Source: Panacagrimonas sp052387335 | GTDB taxonomy: Bacteria; Pseudomonadota; Gammaproteobacteria; Nevskiales; Nevskiaceae | NCBI GenBank assembly: GCA_052387335.1 | Contig: JBQTJH010000106.1 | Span: forward strand, 1 to 11,748 | Length of the DNA: 11,748 nucleotides | Direction of reading: 5' to 3' | In this document: in pieces, positions 7,090-11,748 of the stretch | Position numbering within the stretch: position 1 is the first letter of the stretch | Layout of the letters: every line of letters begins with the position of its first letter | Notes under the pieces: generated by a model | Database searches by the model: none | Told to the model about the DNA's origin: nothing | Seen by the model: the letters and a program-made list of their open reading frames with translations, nothing else | Made by a program: the position numbers and the translations under genes

Positions 7090-8229
7090 ATGATTCCGAG
7101 AACCCTTTTTTCCGCCGAGCACGAAGACTTCCGTAAGACCGTGCGCCGCTTCTTCGAGACCGAGATCGTGCCGCACCGCGAGCGCTTCGAAGAGCAGCAG
7201 CACATCGACCGCAACCTGTGGAACAAGGCCGGCGAGCTGGGTCTGCTATGCGTGACGATGCCCGAGGAATTCGGCGGGCTGGGCGTGGACCGCACGTACA
7301 GCGTGATCCTGATGGAAGAGCAATCCTATTCCGGCGACTCCGGCTCTGGCTTCTCGCTGCACTCGGACATCGTGGCGAACTACATCAACAACTTCGGCAG
7401 CAAGGAGCAGAAGGCGCACTGGCTGCCGAAGATGGCGACGGGCGAGGTGATCGGTGCCATCGCCATGACCGAGCCCGGCACGGGTTCGGATCTGCAGTCG
7501 GTCAAGACCACGGCCGTCCTCGATGGAGACGACTACGTGATCAACGGCAGCAAGATCTTCATCACCAACGGCTATCTCTCGGACCTGGTCGTGGTAGTCG
7601 CGCGCACCGGCAACTCGGGCGAGGGCGCCAAGGACATGTCGCTGATCCTGGTCGAGGCCACGCGCAAGGGCTTCACCAAGGGCAAGCCGCTGAAGAAAGT
7701 CGGCATGAAGGCGCAGGACACCTGCGAGCTGTTTTTCGAGAACGTGCGCGTGCCCAAGGCCAACCGCCTCGGCATGGAAGGCATGGGCTTCATCATGCTG
7801 ATGAAGGAACTGGCCTGGGAGCGCCTGATGATCGCGATCACCTCGGTCGCCGGCGCAGAAGCGGTGCTCAAGCACACGTTGGCCTACACGCGGGACCGCA
7901 AGGTGTTCGGCAAGCCGGTGGCGGCCTACCAGAACACGCGCTTCAAGCTCGCCGAGATGAAGGCGGAGCTGAGCATTGCGCGCGTGTTCGTGGACAAGTG
8001 TATCGAGATGCAGCTCAAGAACAAGCTGGGCGTCGACGACGCAGCGATGGCGAAATACTGGACGTCCGACCTGATGATGAAGGTCATCGACGAGTGCGTG
8101 CAGCTGCACGGTGGCTACGGCTACATGCTGGAGTACCCGGTGGCGCGCGCATGGATCGACTCGCGTGCGCAGCGCATCTACGGCGGCACCAACGAAGTCA
8201 TGAAGGAACTGATTGCACGCACGATGTAA
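7090..8229 (+). CDS. Acyl-CoA dehydrogenase (long-chain/branched-chain type)
   Basis: This FAD-dependent enzyme of 379 residues introduces the alpha,beta double bond into an acyl-CoA, passing electrons to electron-transfer flavoprotein. Visible features are the FAD-binding signature AMTEPGTGSD (125-134), NGSKIFITNG (152-161), RKVFGKPVAAYQ in the C-terminal helical domain, and QLHGGYGYM. The C terminus YGGTNEVMKELIAR lacks the Glu found in the YEGT motif of medium- and short-chain enzymes. The base is instead expected at E244 in AWERL, as in mitochondrial LCAD (PQERL) and isovaleryl-CoA dehydrogenase. That places it with long-chain or branched-chain enzymes. ATG 7090 is preferred over the adjacent TTG 7087 because GGAG (7080-7083) lies 6 bases upstream. 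It is the first gene of the operon controlled from the palindrome and is separated from the racemase-like gene by 9 bases. Confidence 0.95.
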   Translation: MIPRTLFSAEHEDFRKTVRRFFETEIVPHRERFEEQQHIDRNLWNKAGELGLLCVTMPEEFGGLGVDRTYSVILMEEQSYSGDSGSGFSLHSDIVANYINNFGSKEQKAHWLPKMATGEVIGAIAMTEPGTGSDLQSVKTTAVLDGDDYVINGSKIFITNGYLSDLVVVVARTGNSGEGAKDMSLILVEATRKGFTKGKPLKKVGMKAQDTCELFFENVRVPKANRLGMEGMGFIMLMKELAWERLMIAITSVAGAEAVLKHTLAYTRDRKVFGKPVAAYQNTRFKLAEMKAELSIARVFVDKCIEMQLKNKLGVDDAAMAKYWTSDLMMKVIDECVQLHGGYGYMLEYPVARAWIDSRAQRIYGGTNEVMKELIARTM

Positions 8230-8238
8230 GGCCCGCCC

Positions 8239-9339
8239 ATGACGCCGATGAATCCGCTGTTGGAAGGGGTGCGCGTGCTGGACCTGTCGCGCCTGCTGCC
8301 GGGCCCGTTCTGCTCGCTGTATCTGGCGCAGCTCGGTGCCGAGGTGATCAAGATCGAGGAGCCGAACGGCGGCGACTATGCGCGCGCGATGTCGGCTGAT
8401 CTGTTCGACGTGGTCAACCGCGGCAAGAAGTCCGTGACCCTGGACCTGCGCAAGGATGCGGACCGCGCGCAGTTCATGACGCTCGCCAAGTCCGCCGACG
8501 TGGTGCTCGAATCGTTCCGCCCCGGCGTGATGGACAAGCTCGGCTGCGGCTACGCGGCGGTGCGCGAGGTCAATCCGCGCATCGTCTACGCGGCGCTGAC
8601 CGGCTACGGCCACACCGGGCCGTATCGCGACCGCCCCGGCCACGACATGAACTACCGCGGCTACGCGGGCGAGCTCGATCAGACCGGACTCGCAGGTGAA
8701 GGCCCCGCGCCCGGCAACTGCCAGGTTGCGGACCTTGCCGGTGGATCGCTCACCTGCCTGATCGGCGTGCTCGCCGCGCTGTTCGGCGCGCGCGCTTCGG
8801 GTGTCGGCACCTTCGTGGACGCCGCCATGCTCGACGGCACGCTCGCGCTGCAGGTGCTTTCGCTGGCGGCCGTGCGCCAGATGGGCCAGGCGCAGCCGCG
8901 CGGCCAGGATTTCCTGTCCGGCGCCGTGCCGAACTACGCGGTGTACGAGTGCGCGGACGGCAAGCATCTGGCGGTGGGCGCGCTGGAAATGAAATTCTTT
9001 CAGGAAGTGCTGCGCCTCACCGGTCGGCAGGACCTCGCCAAACTGCCGATGGCGGCTGGCCCCAAGGGTGAGCCGCTGCGGCAGGCGCTGCGTGACTTGT
9101 TCAAGTCGAAGACGCGCGACGAGTGGGAGCAGGCGCTGGCGAACGAGGAAACCTGCGTGTCCGCGGTGCTCACGCCGGCAGAGGCGCTCCAGAACGAGCA
9201 GGTGCAGGCGCGAGGACTGGTCGAACTGCTGAAGGGCAAGCCGGCGTTCGGCTTCCCGGTGAAGTTCAGTCACGCCCAGACGCACAGCGGGCTGCCGCCC
9301 AAGCTCGGCGCGGACAACGCGGAGGTGCTCGGTGGCTGA
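8239..9339 (+). CDS. CaiB/BaiF family, alpha-methylacyl-CoA racemase-like
   Basis: This 366-residue protein belongs to the class III CoA-transferase/racemase family. The N-terminal CoA-binding part reads GVRVLDLSRLLPGPFC, then LGAEVIKIEEP (both within the first 50 residues). Family motif TGYGHTGPY is followed by PGHDMNY with H135, then ADLAGGS with D165, and ALEMKF with E250. These match H126, D156 and E241 of the M. tuberculosis racemase MCR, with identical spacings of 30 and 85 residues. DAAMLDG also matches. This argues for epimerising 2-methyl-branched acyl-CoA esters rather than moving CoA between acids. Such an enzyme makes the (2S) form that acyl-CoA dehydrogenases need, which fits its neighbour. 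Start ATG 8239 or ATG 8245; neither has a clear ribosome binding site. Its end overlaps the next gene by 8 bases. Confidence 0.92.
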   Translation: MTPMNPLLEGVRVLDLSRLLPGPFCSLYLAQLGAEVIKIEEPNGGDYARAMSADLFDVVNRGKKSVTLDLRKDADRAQFMTLAKSADVVLESFRPGVMDKLGCGYAAVREVNPRIVYAALTGYGHTGPYRDRPGHDMNYRGYAGELDQTGLAGEGPAPGNCQVADLAGGSLTCLIGVLAALFGARASGVGTFVDAAMLDGTLALQVLSLAAVRQMGQAQPRGQDFLSGAVPNYAVYECADGKHLAVGALEMKFFQEVLRLTGRQDLAKLPMAAGPKGEPLRQALRDLFKSKTRDEWEQALANEETCVSAVLTPAEALQNEQVQARGLVELLKGKPAFGFPVKFSHAQTHSGLPPKLGADNAEVLGG

Positions 9340-10000
9340 GGGCGATATCGCACTCGCGCCTGCGCCCTGGGACCTCGTCGGGCAGGGCTATATCTTCGCG
9401 CTGTGGATGCCGCGCGAGGTGCTGGACCGCGGCAGCTTCGTGCCCGCCGAAACACCGCGCGCGGGCGGGCGGCTGGCGTTTGCGATGCTGGTGGACTACG
9501 CCAGCAGCGATGTCGGCCCGTATCACGAGCTGCTGTACATCCCGGGCAAGCTGCGGTTCGGTGACGAGGCGCGGCTGTCGATCACGCGCATCTTCGTGTC
9601 CAGCCAGGCCTCGGTGGTGAACGGGCGCATCAACTGGGGTATTCCCAAGGATCGCTGCGATTTCGACGTGCGCTACGGCGCGCGCGATCAGGTGGCGTTG
9701 CGCGACGAGACGGGGCGCAGCTTCGCGGAGTTGGAACTCGAGGCCTTCGGCCCGCGCTTGCCGGCGCCGATGCGCTGGACGCCGCGCGCGTGGCGTCGCT
9801 TGTCGCAGGTTCGCGAGGGTCAGCGCTACACCTACGTGCCGGAGGCGAGCGGGCATTTCCGGTTCGCCCGCGTGCGGCACTGGCGCTTCGATCAGGCCGT
9901 GTTCCCGGACCTGGCACGCGGTCGCGTGCTGGCGGCGATGAAGATCACGGACTTCTCGATGCGCTTTCCAGTGGCCGATATCCGCGCGTTCCCGGCGTAA
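9332..10000 (+). CDS. Acetoacetate decarboxylase family protein
   Basis: This 222-residue protein has the acetoacetate-decarboxylase fold, slightly shorter than the ~244-residue clostridial enzyme. The key segments are VGPYHELLYIPG with E66 and NGRINWGIPKD with K106. In classical ADC the equivalents are E76 and the Schiff-base K115. The second, adjacent lysine of ADC (PKK) is an Asp here (PKD), so true acetoacetate decarboxylation is uncertain. Many members of this subfamily have unknown substrates. The start GTG 9332 is supported by a strong GGAGGTG (9321-9327) inside the end of the racemase-like gene, giving an 8-base overlap and likely translational coupling. Its place in the acyl-CoA operon suggests acting on a beta-keto acid or similar breakdown product. 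The stop is followed by a GC hairpin (10000-10017) without a T tract. Confidence 0.88.
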   Translation: MAEGDIALAPAPWDLVGQGYIFALWMPREVLDRGSFVPAETPRAGGRLAFAMLVDYASSDVGPYHELLYIPGKLRFGDEARLSITRIFVSSQASVVNGRINWGIPKDRCDFDVRYGARDQVALRDETGRSFAELELEAFGPRLPAPMRWTPRAWRRLSQVREGQRYTYVPEASGHFRFARVRHWRFDQAVFPDLARGRVLAAMKITDFSMRFPVADIRAFPA

Positions 10001-10600
10001 GCGCGCGCTTGCGCGCTGCCTTCGAGAATCAGGTCCGCAACGCGCTGCGGATCGTCCCACATCGGCACATGACCCCAGCCCGCCGGGTGCAGCCAGCGCG
10101 CGTGCTCGGGCAGTTCATCGTGATACTGACAGTCACGCGTGAGCAACCAGTCGCGCGTGCCGAACGCGATGGTGATGGGCGTGGTGATGTCGCGGCCGCC
10201 GCTGAAGCGCGAGACCGCTGCCAAGGTCTCGTCGAATGCTGCGGCCCGGGCAAAGCAGCGCGTGATGGCCAGGGCTTCAGTCGCCGGAATCTTGCCGGCA
10301 TGCGAGCTCAGCGGTATCGCGAAGGCCAGGCTACGTCCGGCGCGGGTTCGGATCAGGGTTTCGGTAACGCGCGCTCCATATTTCACGGCCGCGCGCGTCA
10401 GATTGAGCAGGCCACGCACGCGCGCAGGTGCCTTGTCGCCCTTCCAAAGACCGCCGGGGGAGAGGGCGACTACAGAACGCGCCCAACCCTCACGAGCCAT
10501 GGTCAGCGCCAGATGTCCCCCCAGCGAATTGCCCACCAGGTCGACCGGTGAGTCCAGTCCCATCGCGTGGACGTTCGCGTTCAGTGCAGCGGCGCCCCCG
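9892..10600 (-). pseudogene. Alpha/beta hydrolase, N-terminally truncated by an IS21 element
   Basis: The remnant keeps the whole catalytic triad region. The nucleophile elbow is GNSLGG (Ser codon at 10525-10527), the acid lies in FGTRDWLL, and the histidine in GWGHVPMWDDP. Such hydrolases normally have 60-90 residues before the elbow, including an HG oxyanion motif. Here native-looking sequence (AALNANVHAMGLDSPVDLVGNS) begins only about 25 residues before it, exactly where the IS terminal repeats end at 10601. So the 5' part is missing. At the other end, homologues usually stop shortly after LILEGS. This frame instead runs on about 37 residues, antisense to the decarboxylase-family gene, and stops at 9892. 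The original stop may have been near 10000. The frame is open to the right only through IS sequence, so no functional start is seen. Confidence 0.8.
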
Positions 10601-10650
10601 GTGGCCACTTGAAACTGCTCCACTCGTGGCCGGTCAAAATGCTCCACCTC
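10601..10650 (-). repeat. Tandem terminal repeats of the IS21-family element
   Basis: Two imperfect copies of a ~25-base unit lie side by side at 10601-10625 and 10626-10650. Both begin GTGGCC and contain TGCTCCAC (10616-10623 and 10640-10647, 24 bases apart), with a conserved CAAAA/GAAA-like middle. IS21 elements carry several such repeats near each terminus as transposase-binding sites. The outer copy starts exactly where the hydrolase reading frame becomes native, placing the element boundary at about 10600/10601. Confidence 0.75.
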
Positions 10651-11340
10651 TGATGCGAGGGGACGCGTCGCGCATTTACGCGTTCGCGGTCTTCTTCGCA
10701 ACGCGCTCTGCCGCTTCCTTGAGGCGCCAGCTCTTGCCCTCGAAGCGGATCAGGTGGCCGTGGTGCATCAGGCGATCGAGCAGCGGCGTGACGACGACAT
10801 CGCCGAGCAGCGTGGCCCAGTCGTCGATCGGACGGTTCGACGTGACGATCGTGGTGGCCTTCTCGTAGCGACTCATGAGGATGTCGGCGAGCTCGTCGCC
10901 GGCGCCGGCCGACAGCCGCCGCAGGAAGAGATCGTCGATCACCAGGAGCTGTGCGCTGATCAGTGGCGCGCGCACCTTGGCGAGCGTGTGCAGTTGCCGT
11001 GCTTGGTGGAGTTCCTCGAGCAGGACGTGTGCCTCGCGGTAGACGACCTTGTAGCCGCGATCGACGGCGTGTAGCGCGAGCGCCTTGGCGATGTGGCTCT
11101 TGCCGGTTCCGGGCTTGCCCAGGAGCAGCACGTCTTCCTTCTCATCGATGAAGCGCAGCGTGCCCAGCTCGAGGAGGTCGCGCTTGGGCAGCTTGGGGTT
11201 GTAGGCCCAGTCGATATCCTTGAGGCTCTTGCGCTCGGTGAGTCCGGAGTGGGCGTAGCGGCGTTCGAGGAGGCGCGAATGCCGCCGGTCGAGCTCGTCC
11301 TGTACGAGCCACGACAACGCCTCGAGGAAATTCATCTCCA
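10601..11340 (-). mobile_element. Truncated IS21-family insertion sequence
   Basis: What remains of the element is one terminus with two tandem repeats (10601-10650), a short non-coding stretch, and the 3' part of istB. The transposase gene istA, which normally precedes istB, and the other terminus are absent. On the right, the element stops at about 11335-11345, where a proton-channel reading frame takes over. Without the second end no target-site duplication can be checked. The element cannot move on its own and marks a deletion joint. Confidence 0.82.
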
Positions 11341-11341
11341 A
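10676..11341 (-). pseudogene. istB: IstB-like transposition helper ATPase, 5'-truncated
   Basis: IstB is the AAA+ ATPase that assists the IS21 transposase IstA in target selection. The remaining ~220 residues keep Walker A GKPGTGKS (75-82), Walker B LLVIDD (132-137), TSNRPIDDW and LLDRLMHHGHLIRFEGKSWR, so the ATPase core and C terminus are intact. Full-length IstB is about 250-265 residues. Here the sequence begins at NFLEALSWLVQDELDRR, which normally lies some 40 residues in, so the N-terminal IstA-interacting part is lost. The frame stays open upstream of 11341, but that sequence belongs to the neighbouring channel gene. Candidate starts TTG 11341 and ATG 11335 are probably fortuitous. It ends with TAA at 10676-10678, about 75 bases inside the element terminus. 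Confidence 0.88.
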
Positions 11342-11727
11342 ACCTGCAGGACTGGTCTGGCGAGTATTGCCACGCGCTGGTGAACGCTTCGGCCGACCGT
11401 GCAGCGCTACGCGAAATGCTGGACGAGCGTGCGCGCGGCACGCACGAAGCCGGCTGGTTTCTGTCCAGCCTGCTGCTGAAGCTGGGGCTGCTCGGCACCA
11501 TCGTCGGCTTCGTGTTCATGCTCGGCGCCTTAGCGATCAAAACCCTGTCCTATGCCGATCTGCCGCGAATGCTGGGGCGCATGGGTTCGGGCATGGGGAT
11601 CTCGCTGTACACCACTCTGGTGGGCCTGCTCGCCAATGTTGTGTACTACGCCTGCGCATTCCGACGAAGTCGGCCACTGATTCCGATTGATGCCGGCCGG
11701 GTATTCCGGGGGATGTCGGCCGCCTGA
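11341..11727 (+). pseudogene. MotA/TolQ/ExbB proton channel family protein, 5'-truncated
   Basis: The frame encodes the C-terminal part of an inner-membrane proton-channel subunit of the ExbB/TolQ/MotA family, which uses proton flow to energise partner proteins. Recognisable segments are GWFLSSLLLKLGLLGTIVGFVFMLGAL (read as GWFLSSLLLKLGLLG and TIVGFVFMLGAL) and GMGISLYTTLVGLLANVV, the two conserved pore helices. Full-length family members have an additional N-terminal helix and are about 200 residues or more. Here native-looking sequence (LQDWSGEYCHALVN) begins right at the IS remnant. GTG 11380 could start a ~115-residue fragment, but no good ribosome binding site precedes it. The gene therefore lost its 5' end in the same event that truncated istB. 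Partner genes such as ExbD/TolR would be expected downstream. Confidence 0.72.
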
Positions 11728-11738
11728 GGAGGGCGGTG
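11727..11738 (+). promoter_or_regulatory. Possible ribosome binding site for a gene beyond the window
   Basis: AGGAGGG immediately follows the stop of the channel gene, a strong Shine-Dalgarno-like sequence. The only start codon left in the window, GTG at 11736-11738, is rather close to it, so the real start may lie past 11748. It suggests another gene follows in the same transcription unit. Confidence 0.35.
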
Positions 11739-11748
11739 CAGCAGGGGA

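Noticed and set aside
7218..8399. Second long plus-strand frame over the dehydrogenase gene
   Set aside because: It is a +1 shadow of a high-GC3 gene, low in complexity and rich in Arg and Gly, and lacks any motif.
7246..9285. Open frame of about 680 codons on the minus strand, antisense to the dehydrogenase and racemase genes
   Set aside because: It has no recognisable domain, is rich in His, Arg and Ala as expected for the mirror of GC-biased codons, and spans two well-supported genes and their junction.
10000..10017. GC hairpin AGCGCGC/GCGCGCT as a terminator after the decarboxylase-family gene
   Set aside because: The stem is real, but no T tract follows on either strand, so intrinsic termination is not supported.
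9892..10701. Continuous minus-strand frame of 269 codons as one intact hydrolase
   Set aside because: Its first ~35 codons lie in the IS terminus and the istB 3' end, so it is a chance fusion rather than a native N terminus.
11380..11727. An intact small 115-residue membrane protein starting at GTG 11380
   Set aside because: Native-looking coding sequence continues upstream of this codon to the IS joint, and the family normally has a further N-terminal helix, so truncation is the better reading.
1..11748. A CRISPR array, defence island or prophage
   Set aside because: I saw no regularly spaced repeats, no nuclease or phage structural genes, and every long frame is explained by metabolic, transport or IS genes.

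Overview
The window reads as chromosomal DNA of a GC-rich proteobacterium, probably a gammaproteobacterium. The 5S rRNA has a proteobacterial sequence, and the oligopeptide transporter proteins resemble E. coli OppA, OppB, OppC and OppD over nearly their whole lengths. I cannot fix the genus. Genes occupy almost everything. No gene-free stretch exceeds about 215 bases. The gaps at 166-323 and 626-793 show no clear promoter, apart from a leader stem-loop and a short repeated word in the first.

Region 1 (1-630) is the 3' end of an rRNA operon: 5S rRNA and its terminator. It is followed by a monocistronic secreted helix-hairpin-helix (ComEA-type) protein with its own terminator. Region 2 (794-6158) is a tight plus-strand operon. 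It holds a DMT/EamA exporter, then oppA, oppB, oppC and oppD. Two of its junctions are 4-base ATGA overlaps. The second Opp ATPase, OppF, is not present: oppD runs tail to tail into a convergent TetR gene through a shared CTAG.

Region 3 (6155-10000) is a small regulon: a TetR repressor on the minus strand, divergent from three plus-strand genes. These are a long-chain/branched-type acyl-CoA dehydrogenase, an alpha-methylacyl-CoA racemase-like CaiB/BaiF protein with all three expected catalytic residues, and an acetoacetate-decarboxylase-family protein. A near-perfect 26-base palindrome in the divergent gap overlaps promoter-like elements for both directions and is the obvious operator. The likely theme is catabolism of methyl-branched or long acyl-CoA substrates. 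Codon third positions look more GC-biased here than in the opp operon.

Region 4 (9892-11748) is a rearrangement scar. An alpha/beta hydrolase gene has lost its N-terminal half where an IS21-family element begins, marked by two tandem terminal repeats. The element retains only the 3' part of istB. IstA and the first part of IstB are gone, and the element abuts a MotA/TolQ/ExbB-type proton channel gene that has lost its 5' part. The simplest history is IS insertion followed by a deletion running out of the element. I see no CRISPR array, tRNA, phage gene or recognised defence system. The most interesting items are the double-sided operator with its acyl-CoA cassette, and the missing OppF.
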